NCBI GenBank assembly: GCA_025928535.1
Contig: JAICJJ010000155.1
Coordinates: 1-6,867 of the forward strand
Reading direction: 5' to 3'
From: Thermomicrobiales bacterium
Lineage (GTDB): Bacteria; Chloroflexota; Chloroflexia; Thermomicrobiales; UBA6265
DNA: 6,867 nucleotides
The notes beneath the pieces were generated by a model. It saw nothing but the letters and a program-made list of their open reading frames with translations. It made no database searches and had not been told where the DNA came from. Made by a program: the position numbers and the translations under genes. Positions 1 to 5,181 of this stretch are shown one piece after another. Each line of letters opens with the position of its first letter. Within the stretch, counting starts at the first letter, position 1.

Positions 1-49
1 CCAGCGCCCGCGCCAGCGCCGCCGCCTGCCGCGTTCCCGCCGCCTCCAT
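1..49 (-). CDS. Start of an unidentified gene, cut by the left edge
   Basis: Only the first 16 codons are visible, beginning MEAAGTRQAAALARAL. The ATG lies 8 bases after the stop codon of the preceding minus-strand gene, which is normal spacing inside an operon. An Ala/Arg-rich helical opening of this kind is compatible with the N-terminus of a phage terminase large subunit, and the two small genes before it would fit such a place. That is inference from context only: no ATPase or nuclease motif is visible. A different gene, or a chance open frame in GC-rich DNA, is also possible. Confidence 0.35.
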   Translation of the reverse strand, partial: MEAAGTRQAAALARAL

Positions 50-57
50 CGCCGCCG

Positions 58-252
58 CTAGCGGCCGGTCAGGCGCAACGCCATGTCGACCAGCATCGCC
101 CCCGCGATCAGAAAGAGGAGGCCGTTGAGCCGCTCCTTGATCTCCCGCAATTCATCCCGCAGCCCTTCCACCATCTGCCGCGTCACCGCCTCGTAAATCG
201 ACATCGGCCCCGGCGCTGCCGGCGCTTCCCGCGCCGCCTGCCCTCCCCGCAT
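58..252 (-). CDS. Small coiled-coil plus membrane-helix protein (XhlA/holin-accessory-like)
   Basis: This encodes 64 residues. After a short Ala/Gly/Pro-rich start, residues 18-43 form a charged amphipathic helix (EAVTRQMVEGLRDELREIKE is its core) with heptad-like spacing. Residues 44-59 (NGLLFLIAGAMLVDMAL) are a single hydrophobic segment followed by Arg at the end. A coiled coil followed by a C-terminal membrane helix in about 60-90 residues is the layout of XhlA-type haemolysin/holin accessory proteins of phages, but the match is of architecture only. The ATG at 252 was chosen because a purine-rich site (GGAAAGGGGAG) ends 5 bases before it; the ATG at 204 (MSIYEAVTRQ) is the alternative. 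The N-terminal third overlaps the preceding gene by about 101 bases in another frame. The next gene follows after 8 bases, suggesting co-transcription. Confidence 0.6.
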   Translation of the reverse strand: MRGGQAAREAPAAPGPMSIYEAVTRQMVEGLRDELREIKERLNGLLFLIAGAMLVDMALRLTGR

Positions 253-694
253 CGCCGCTCCCCTTTCCGCTAGCCGCCGCTCCGTCCGCCAGCGCCGCCG
301 CGCGCTCGACCACCTCCTGCAGCGGATTCGCCCCCCCATCGACCAGCGTCTGCCGCGTCTTGACCGCTTGCACCGCCACCGCCGCCAGCCGCGCCACCGC
401 CAGCGCCGCCTTCAGCGGGTCCGCGTCGTCGTCGCGCAGCAAGCGCCGCAGGGTCACCCGCACTGCGCCGATTTCGTCATCGAGCCCCGGGTCGGCCGCC
501 GCCCGCTTCAGCGCCGCGCCGATCCCCGCATCGTCCCCATCGCCCGCCGCGCCCCGCGACCGCGGCGCCCAGTCCGCCAAATCCCCCGATCCGCTCGCAT
601 CACGGCGGGCGACATCGCCATGCCGTCCGCACCACATCGCCTCCCGCCCGACGAACCGGCCGCAGCCGGGATGCGCGCATCGCCGCCCTCCCAC
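152..694 (-). CDS. Hypothetical protein with N-terminal Cys/His zinc-binding motif
   Basis: This encodes 180 residues from a GTG at 694, chosen because GGAGGG sits 4 bases upstream. The same frame is open up to a TTG at 730, which would lie only a few bases from the presumed transcription start. Residues 6-25 carry C-x4-C-x10-C-x2-H (CAHPGCGRF then WCGRHG), a compact zinc-finger-like module. Residues 31-57 are Asp/Gly-rich and probably flexible. Residues 58-135 look helical (DDEIGAVRVTLRRLLRDDD, then an Ala/Val-rich helix ending QAVKTRQTL). The last 40 residues are low-complexity Gly/Ala/Asp and overlap the next gene. I do not recognise the family. A short zinc motif followed by helices, placed before a membrane-helix gene, is compatible with a phage-derived DNA-packaging or regulatory protein. 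That is inference. Confidence 0.6.
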   Translation of the reverse strand: MGGRRCAHPGCGRFVGREAMWCGRHGDVARRDASGSGDLADWAPRSRGAAGDGDDAGIGAALKRAAADPGLDDEIGAVRVTLRRLLRDDDADPLKAALAVARLAAVAVQAVKTRQTLVDGGANPLQEVVERAAALADGAAASGKGSGDAGRAGGAGSAGSAGADVDLRGGDAADGGRAAG

Positions 695-739
695 ATGTCC
701 CTCCGACCGCTTCCCCCCACGCGATTTCAACCCCCTCTA

Positions 740-745
740 CTTATA
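740..745 (-). promoter_or_regulatory. Putative -10 element for the leftward gene cluster
   Basis: Read on the minus strand, this is TATAAG inside an AT-rich pocket (CATATAAGTAG), rare in this GC-rich window. It lies 46 bases before the GTG start at 694. The region 16-17 bases upstream (TTTTCG) matches the -35 consensus poorly, so this is only a candidate. Confidence 0.3.
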
Positions 746-802
746 TGAACGAAATGAGCGGCGAAAATCGTCCCACCCCCGGCGGATCGTCGCCCGGTCT
801 GC

Positions 803-808
803 TATCGT
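803..808 (+). promoter_or_regulatory. Putative -10 element for the carbonic anhydrase-like gene
   Basis: TATCGT lies 42 bases before the ATG at 850. No convincing -35 hexamer is seen at the right distance. If it is used, the two divergent transcripts start within about 80 bases of each other and share the 695-849 region. Confidence 0.2.
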
Positions 809-849
809 GCCGTCTGGCAATTTGGCAGGTACGCAACGGAGGATGCGGC

Positions 850-2031
850 ATGTTTTCGTCTGGCTGCGCGTGCGACGAAATGGGCTGGCGGCGCATGCTC
901 CATCGGCGCCGGCTGTTGCTGGCGGCCGGCGGCGCGCTGCTCGCCACGGCGCCGACGACCCGCTTCGGCCGCGCCCAATCGGCGACGCCCGTCGCGACCG
1001 GCGCCCGCCTCGCCGTCCACGGGCTCGATCTCGGCGCCCTCCCGAACGGCGCGTTCATCAGCCCGCTGGTCGAGTTGTACGGTCAGATCGAGATCGGCGC
1101 CCGCTCGTTCGTCGCCGGCAACACCGTCTTCGATGCCGGCGACGGCGTCATGATCAGCCTCGGCGACGAAAACAATTGCCAGGACAACGTCTACCTGATC
1201 GCCCGCGGCGCCTCGATCCACTGCGGCGACCGCGTCTCGATCGCGCATCAGGCCGCGTTGCAGAACGCCGTCGTCGGCGATTTCACCTTCTTCGGCTTCC
1301 GCGCCCGCGTCCGCGACGCCGAGATCGGCGCCGGCTCGATGGTCATGCACAACACGACGGTCGAAGGCGTCGTCATTCCACCGAACCGGATCACGCCCCT
1401 CGGCGCCCGCATCACCACTCAGGCGCAGGCCGACGCGCTGCCGGAAATCACGCACGCGAACGAGGAATTCAAGACCGAGGTGCAGGAGGTCAACGTCGCG
1501 TTCGCGAGCGGATACGCCGATCTGCTGGCCAAACTCGGCCGGGATGGCCTCGAAGGCGTCGGCCCGAATCCGGTCACCCCGTTCACGCCGCAATCGATTC
1601 AGCCGCAATTGGGCGATGGCGTGCGCCTGGGCGAACTGGTCCGGATCGTCGGCGACGCACGCCTCGGCGCCGGCAGCGTCGTCGGCCAGCGCAGCAGCAT
1701 CCGCGCCGACGAAGGCACGCCGATCGTCATCGGCCGCCAGGCGCGGATCGGTTCCCGCGTCACGTTCCACGCCCTCAAGGGCACGCGGATCGATGTCGGC
1801 GATTTCGTCACGATCGGCGAAGAAGCCGTCGTCCACGGCCCGGTGCGCGTCGGCAACGCCGTCGCCATCGGCGCCGGCGCCGTCGTCTTTCAGGCGACGG
1901 TAGAAGATGGCGTGGAAATTCGGCCCGGCGCGACCGTCGCCGGCCAATGCACGTTGCGGCAGGGGTCGATTGTGCCGGAAGGCGCGGTCGTCACGACGCA
2001 AGCCGAAGCCGACGCACTGCCGGGGCGCTGA
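850..2031 (+). CDS. Exported tandem-domain gamma-class carbonic anhydrase-like protein
   Basis: This encodes 393 residues. The ATG at 850 was chosen because GGAGGA lies 6 bases upstream; the frame stays open further upstream without a better start. Residues 16-44 form a Tat-like signal (HRRRLLLAAGG, hydrophobic core, then AQS), so export is likely. Two left-handed beta-helix domains follow, at about 69-200 and 256-393, joined by a helix at about 202-230. Both resemble the Methanosarcina Cam family, and each ends in a TTQAxADALP segment. Zinc-ligand positions are split. Domain 1 keeps His133 in IAHQ (Cam His117) but has Ile117 and Gln138 where the other two ligands should be. Domain 2 keeps His307 in FHAL and His329 in VHGP (Cam His81 and His122) but has Glu324 in place of the third. 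Domain 2 also keeps IRADEGTP (Cam Arg59, Asp61, Glu62). Expected activity is CO2 hydration outside the membrane. A non-catalytic hexapeptide-repeat protein is the alternative. Confidence 0.85.
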   Translation: MFSSGCACDEMGWRRMLHRRRLLLAAGGALLATAPTTRFGRAQSATPVATGARLAVHGLDLGALPNGAFISPLVELYGQIEIGARSFVAGNTVFDAGDGVMISLGDENNCQDNVYLIARGASIHCGDRVSIAHQAALQNAVVGDFTFFGFRARVRDAEIGAGSMVMHNTTVEGVVIPPNRITPLGARITTQAQADALPEITHANEEFKTEVQEVNVAFASGYADLLAKLGRDGLEGVGPNPVTPFTPQSIQPQLGDGVRLGELVRIVGDARLGAGSVVGQRSSIRADEGTPIVIGRQARIGSRVTFHALKGTRIDVGDFVTIGEEAVVHGPVRVGNAVAIGAGAVVFQATVEDGVEIRPGATVAGQCTLRQGSIVPEGAVVTTQAEADALPGR

Positions 2032-2045
2032 CGCCGCCCACGACA

Positions 2046-2075
2046 AAACGGGGAGCAATCGCTCGCTCCCCGTTT
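2046..2075. terminator. Bidirectional Rho-independent terminator
   Basis: An 11-bp perfect stem (AAACGGGGAGC at 2046-2056 and GCTCCCCGTTT at 2065-2075) encloses an 8-base loop. A short T run ends the stem on the plus strand, and the A run at 2045-2048 gives the same on the minus strand. It lies 14 bases after the carbonic anhydrase-like stop and about 50 bases after the stop of the convergent Gly-rich gene, so it can end both transcripts. Confidence 0.8.
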
Positions 2076-2124
2076 CTCGGGTTTCGTCGATTTCGATCCG
2101 CCGGGCCGGAGCCCGCAGGCGAAC

Positions 2125-2397
2125 CTAGCTGACGAAGGCCAGGTTGTAGCTGCCGCCCGAAGCATCGGCGATCGCCGTGCCGCCGTTGGCGGAAACGCCG
2201 AGGCCGGTGTTGTTCGAAACCGTGCCGCCGTTGACGCCGACGCCGCCGCCCCAGGTGTCGCCAACGCCGATGGCGTTGCCGGCGTTGCCGCCGCTATTGA
2301 TGTCGCCGAGGCTGACCGCCCCGCCGTTGGCGCCGGCCGTCGCCACGCCGCCGTTCCCCGCGGACGCCGTGAACTGCGCGAAAAGCTCCTCGCTCAT
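2125..2397 (-). CDS. Small Gly/Asn-rich protein with conserved C-terminal tail (paralogue 1)
   Basis: This encodes 90 residues starting MSEELFAQFTASAGNGG. The ATG at 2397 is preceded by GGGAGGG with 9 bases between, the same arrangement as in the neighbouring paralogue. After a short polar helix-like start, the body (about 13-72) is Gly/Asn/Ala/Val-rich, with repeated GG-x-V and NGG units. It has no cysteine, no signal peptide and no membrane segment. The last residues, TAIADASGGSYNLAFVS, are nearly identical to the end of the gene at 2736-3002. I do not recognise the family. Composition suggests a flat beta-structured or disordered structural protein. The conserved tail could be a sorting, secretion or assembly signal. 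It probably shares a transcript with its paralogue and ends at the 2046-2075 terminator. Confidence 0.7.
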   Translation of the reverse strand: MSEELFAQFTASAGNGGVATAGANGGAVSLGDINSGGNAGNAIGVGDTWGGGVGVNGGTVSNNTGLGVSANGGTAIADASGGSYNLAFVS

Positions 2398-2735
2398 TCC
2401 GAAACACCCTCCCAGGGTCGCTCCCGACCCCTTCCACGAACGGTCGCCCTTGCGGGCGCTTCCCCGGTGACACGCGCGGCGCGGATCTCGATCCGCTTCG
2501 GCTGGTGACCCTGGCTGCGTCGCGATTTCGCGGCGGAGTGCAGAGTGGCGATGGTCAGACGATGGCGCTCACCCGGCCGAACCGCGCCGATGTCTGGAAC
2601 CGTCGCTGCTCCCGTCGGACGCCCTCCGCCCGAAATCCGTCACGCCAGCCTTGGCGAGTTCTCCGTCGCGGGCCCCAAACCCGCGCCGCTCGATACCCTC
2701 GGTTTCCCGGGGGCGAACACGAAGCGTGCCGCCCG
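2398..2735 (-). other. Hairpin-rich gap between the two Gly-rich genes
   Basis: I see no gene in these 338 bases. On the minus strand, in reading order, there are three small perfect hairpins. The first is 2496-2481 (GCGGAT/ATCCGC, loop CGAG). The second is 2458-2445 (CGCCC/GGGCG with a GCAA tetraloop). The third is 2430-2415 (GGGTCG/CGACCC, loop GGAG), which lies 12 bases before the GGGAGGG ribosome binding site. A further imperfect hairpin (2734-2711) directly follows the stop of the upstream paralogue but has no T run. No clear promoter was found, so the downstream gene may depend on read-through. Confidence 0.4.
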
Positions 2736-3002
2736 TCAGCTGACGAATGAAAGGTTGTGGTTGCCGCCGCTGGCGTCCGCGATCGCGACGCCCTCGGTGC
2801 CCCCGACTTGCCCAATGTTGGTCGTCGACGACACCGGCCCGCTGACCGTCCCGCCGCTGCTGCCGTTCAGGGTGACGGTGCCGCCCTGATGGCCGCCGGT
2901 GTTGATCGACCCGCCGGAGGAACCCCCCGCAGAACCTCCCGATCCGCCGGAAGATTGCTGCAGACCGAGGCTGCCACGGATCTGATCGCCCAAATTGTCC
3001 AT
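2736..3002 (-). CDS. Small Gly/Ser-rich protein with conserved C-terminal tail (paralogue 2)
   Basis: This encodes 88 residues starting MDNLGDQIRGSLGLQQ. The ATG at 3002 was chosen because GGGAGGG lies 9 bases upstream, matching the paralogue at 2397. In-frame ATGs at 3020 and 3068 lack a comparable site. Residues 18-32 are a Ser/Gly tract (SSGGSGGSAGGSSGG). Residues 36-70 continue with GG-T-V units (GGTVTLNG, GGTVSGPV). The tail, VAIADASGGNHNLSFVS, matches paralogue 1 at nearly every position. It has no cysteine, signal peptide or membrane helix. The function is unknown; a shared tail on a variable Gly-rich body suggests a tag read by a common partner. A good promoter stands about 110 bases upstream. 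Confidence 0.7.
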   Translation of the reverse strand: MDNLGDQIRGSLGLQQSSGGSGGSAGGSSGGSINTGGHQGGTVTLNGSSGGTVSGPVSSTTNIGQVGGTEGVAIADASGGNHNLSFVS

Positions 3003-3112
3003 GAAGCGTTGCCCTCCCATCGCACGCCCCGGCCGAGCCCACGATCGCTCAGCGGAAGACGTTCTCAACCGGACAGAACCCGGCTAGAGCGCCGTAGAGC
3101 GTTCCCCATCTC

Positions 3113-3141
3113 ACGCTAACATCCGCGCCAGTGCCTGTCAA
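3113..3141 (-). promoter_or_regulatory. Sigma-70-type promoter for the Gly-rich gene pair
   Basis: On the minus strand, TTGACA (3141-3136) is a perfect -35 hexamer. It is followed by a 17-base spacer and TAGCGT (3118-3113), which keeps the key first T, second A and last T of the -10 consensus. Transcription would start near 3106. Confidence 0.6.
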
Positions 3142-3151
3142 CCAACCCACA

Positions 3152-3173
3152 GTCCCAGTCGTGACCCTGGGAC
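3152..3173. promoter_or_regulatory. Inverted repeat, candidate operator
   Basis: GTCCCAG (3152-3158) and CTGGGAC (3167-3173) form a perfect 7-bp inverted repeat around an 8-base centre. It lies 10 bases upstream of the -35 hexamer of the minus-strand promoter, centred about 56 bases from the predicted start. That is a place where an activator could sit. A hairpin without T run is the alternative reading. Confidence 0.35.
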
Positions 3174-3322
3174 ACGACCGTTGCGGCCGTTGCGACGCTC
3201 CGTAGTCAAAGACGCGCGAGGCCTTCCCCCCGTTTCCCTGACTCCTTGGCGATCCCGGCCCGCGACCCTGGCGCGGCGTTCGCGTGACCCATCGTTCCCC
3301 CTCCGGGAGCGATCACGCCGCC

Positions 3323-3328
3323 TATCAT
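3323..3328 (+). promoter_or_regulatory. Putative -10 element for the epimerase gene
   Basis: TATCAT lies 43 bases before the ATG at 3371, the same distance as the -10 candidates before two other genes here. No good -35 is seen 16-18 bases upstream. Confidence 0.25.
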
Positions 3329-3370
3329 ACCGGGCGATTGACTCGCCGTCAGCCCATGCCGGAGCGTCAC

Positions 3371-4129
3371 ATGCCGACCAGCGATCCGATCCCCGCGCTT
3401 CCCGCCGCCGAGATGGCCCGCCTCGATCGCCTGCTGGGCGACGAATTCGGCGTCGATGTGCTCCAGTTGATGGAGTTGGCCGGCTACGCCGTCGCCGCCG
3501 AAGCGCGCCGCCGCTTGCCCGGCCGCGACGTCCGCGACCGCCGCGTTCTCATTCTGGCCGGACCCGGCGGCAACGGCGGCGACGGACTCGTCGCCGCCCG
3601 CATCCTCGGCTCCTGGGGCGCGCGGGTCGACGTCGTCCTCAGCCACGACCCCGCCCGGCTGCGCGGCCCGGCGGCGCATCAGCGGCAAATCCTCGTCAAC
3701 CTCGGTCAGCCGCCGGCCGGACCGCCGTCGTCGGACGCGCCGGCCGCGCTGCCCGCGGCCGATCTGCTGATCGACGCCCTCCTCGGCTTCGGCCTCGCCG
3801 GCCCGCCCAGCGGCCCCAGCGCCGCCCTCATTCGCGCCGCCAACGCCCACGGCGCGCCAATCCTCGCCGTCGATCTCCCCTCCGGCCTCGACGCGACCAC
3901 CGGCATTCCGTACGATCCATGCATCCGCGCCGCCGTCACGCTGACGCTCGCCCTGCCGAAAACCGGCCTCCTCCTCCCCGCCGCCGCTTCGGTCGTCGGC
4001 GACCTCGTCCTCGCCGACATTGGCGTTCCCCTCGCGGCCTGGCGCCGCCTCGGCCACGACATCCCGCCTCTCTTCGCGCAATCGAGCCGGCTCGAGTTGT
4101 CACACCCGCAACCGCCGACCGGGGAATGA
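3371..4129 (+). CDS. nnrE: NAD(P)H-hydrate epimerase (YjeF N-terminal domain), stand-alone
   Basis: This encodes 252 residues from the ATG at 3371, chosen because GGAG lies 6 bases upstream; an ATG at 3356 is in frame but less well placed. The enzyme interconverts the R and S epimers of damaged, hydrated NADH/NADPH so that a dehydratase can repair them in the cytoplasm. YjeF_N motifs appear in order: LMELAGYAVA (33-42), the nucleotide-binding loop GPGGNGGDG (64-72), LLIDALLGFGLAGPPSG (132-148), AVDLPSGLDATTG (166-178), TLTLALPKTGLL (190-201) and GDLVLADIGVP (210-220). The usual loop is GPGNNGGDG, so one Asn is replaced by Gly. The protein ends where the epimerase domain ends. The C-terminal ADP/ATP-dependent dehydratase domain fused to it in many bacteria is absent here and must be encoded elsewhere if the pathway is complete. 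Confidence 0.9.
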   Translation: MPTSDPIPALPAAEMARLDRLLGDEFGVDVLQLMELAGYAVAAEARRRLPGRDVRDRRVLILAGPGGNGGDGLVAARILGSWGARVDVVLSHDPARLRGPAAHQRQILVNLGQPPAGPPSSDAPAALPAADLLIDALLGFGLAGPPSGPSAALIRAANAHGAPILAVDLPSGLDATTGIPYDPCIRAAVTLTLALPKTGLLLPAAASVVGDLVLADIGVPLAAWRRLGHDIPPLFAQSSRLELSHPQPPTGE

Positions 4130-4424
4130 CCTCGGCAGGCTCCGACGCCGCCGGGAATTGCCGACGACGTGGTTGACGCCCATTGGCGGGTGGCCGCGGC
4201 GCACGCCTGGTCGCTGACATCCGGTCGCAACGCAGGAAGCGGACGGGCGAATGCGCCCCAGACGCGGCGGGTCGAGCCTCCGCGCCGCCCGGCTGTGTCG
4301 CAGCGCACTCGCCGCGCGTGTCGGCGGCGGCAGCCGCGCCGTCGTGCTCCGTGCAGAGTGAGGCCACGGTCGCTGGCACGGCAAGCGCGCCTGACCCACC
4401 GATCGCTCGCCCACGGAGACGACC
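4130..4424. other. Intergenic region without recognised gene
   Basis: These 295 bases contain no frame with a plausible start, ribosome site and protein-like composition. The open frames crossing it on both strands are Arg/Ala/Pro-rich, as expected by chance in GC-rich DNA. A TTGACG at 4173-4178 has no partner -10. The promoter of the gene at 4425 is therefore not identified. Confidence 0.4.
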
Positions 4425-4973
4425 ATGGAGACCACGCGCTTCGATCACCTCGTCGCCACGCTTGGTCAGCCGCAGACACGTCGCGGCGCGCTGGCGCTGC
4501 TCGGCGCGTCGCTGCTCGGCGGCGCTTCGGCCGCCGCGGCGGCGCCACGAGCGAAACAGCCCGCTCAGCATGCCGTGGCCAAAGCCAAGGGGACACGCTG
4601 CAAGCCGAAATGCGGCTTCAATCAGGCCTGCCGCAAGGGCCGCTGCGTCGCCGCGCCGAGCGTCTGCCCGGTCGCGTTCGATTGTCCCGATCCGTTCGGC
4701 GGGCCGGCTCCCGTCTGCGGCAAGGTCGCCGGCGACAACGGCGATTGCGGCTGCATTCTCACGACCGAAGGCAACAACGCCTGCGTCAATCAAACCGATG
4801 GGAACGGCGACTTCATCGATGCCTCGACGTTGCGGACCTGTTCCAGCAGTCAGGAATGCCGCGACACGGTCGGGTTCCACTTCTATTGCGCCGCGGTCAC
4901 CCGCAGCCCAAGCGGCAAACTCTGCGGCTCGGCCGTGTCGCGCTGCTGGCCGGAATGCGACAACCCGTCCTAG
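4425..4973 (+). CDS. Tat-exported cysteine-rich protein (16 Cys)
   Basis: This encodes 182 residues. The ATG at 4425 follows GGAG with a 6-base gap. Residues 1-17 hold a polar leader with FDHLVATL, and residues 18-40 are a Tat-type signal (QTRRGALALLGASLLGG then an Ala run), with cleavage likely near AAAAAP. A basic linker (41-58) follows. The mature part has 16 cysteines at 59, 63, 69, 74, 81, 87, 98, 108, 110, 120, 139, 145, 155, 167, 174 and 178. The even number suggests disulfide bonds, formed after folded export or outside the cell. Residues 59-75 (CKPKCGFNQACRKGRCV) look like a small disulfide-rich repeat unit. There are no catalytic motifs and no transmembrane helix after the signal. 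The family and function are not recognised; a surface or secreted structural or binding role is inferred. Confidence 0.8.
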   Translation: METTRFDHLVATLGQPQTRRGALALLGASLLGGASAAAAAPRAKQPAQHAVAKAKGTRCKPKCGFNQACRKGRCVAAPSVCPVAFDCPDPFGGPAPVCGKVAGDNGDCGCILTTEGNNACVNQTDGNGDFIDASTLRTCSSSQECRDTVGFHFYCAAVTRSPSGKLCGSAVSRCWPECDNPS

Positions 4974-4989
4974 CCGCCGGGCCGGCGGC
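4973..4989 (+). terminator. GC-rich hairpin at the stop codon, possible terminator
   Basis: GCCGCC (4973-4978) and GGCGGC (4984-4989) pair around a 5-base loop, starting on the last base of the TAG stop. There is no T run, so intrinsic termination is uncertain. Confidence 0.3.
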
Positions 4990-5097
4990 ATGACGGCGGC
5001 CGGCGCGGGGTCCGCAATCTGGATCACGGTCGCCTTGAGCGCAAGCGGCGCCTCGCAGCGGCTGGAAAGATTTGCGTCCGGAGGTCAGCGGCCGGGC

Positions 5098-5125
5098 TTG
5101 ACAGGGGGCCGGGCGGGTATACGGT
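5098..5125 (+). promoter_or_regulatory. Candidate promoter for the 18-Cys exported protein
   Basis: A perfect TTGACA (5098-5103) is followed by a 16-base spacer and TACGGT (5120-5125), which has the conserved T, A and final T. The overlapping TATACG at 5118 looks better as a hexamer but would leave only 14 bases of spacer. Transcription would begin near 5132, about 50 bases before the ATG at 5182. Confidence 0.45.
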
Positions 5126-5181
5126 GAGGTCAAACGCGCGCAGCCTGCGCTCGCCCGGCATCCTCGCTCCGGAGGCGCGTC

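Larger units (their letters stand above)
3003..3370. promoter_or_regulatory. Divergent intergenic region (Gly-rich genes / epimerase gene)
   Basis: No convincing gene lies in these 368 bases. They hold the minus-strand promoter at 3113-3141, an inverted repeat at 3152-3173, a direct repeat of CCGTTGCG just after it (about 3178-3194), and a candidate plus-strand -10 at 3323-3328. The minus-strand leader from the predicted start to the ATG at 3002 is about 100 bases. Confidence 0.5.

Noticed and set aside
802..2058. Minus-strand open frame (418 codons) opposite the carbonic anhydrase-like gene
   Set aside because: Asp/Ala/Arg-rich composition, no ribosome site, and complete overlap with a gene whose motifs are recognisable.
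360..2132. Long plus-strand open frame (590 codons) across the left third
   Set aside because: It is dominated by Arg/Pro/Ala runs, lies antisense to the zinc-motif gene and out of frame with the clear carbonic anhydrase-like gene. Such frames are common by chance in GC-rich DNA.
2667..2685. CGCGGG/CCCGCG hairpin after the second Gly-rich gene, considered as a terminator
   Set aside because: Only 6 bp, no T run on either strand and 50 bases beyond the stop; not distinguishable from background in GC-rich sequence.
5118..5123. TATACG as the -10 partner of TTGACA at 5098
   Set aside because: The spacer would be 14 bases, too short for a sigma-70 promoter; TACGGT with 16 bases is preferred.
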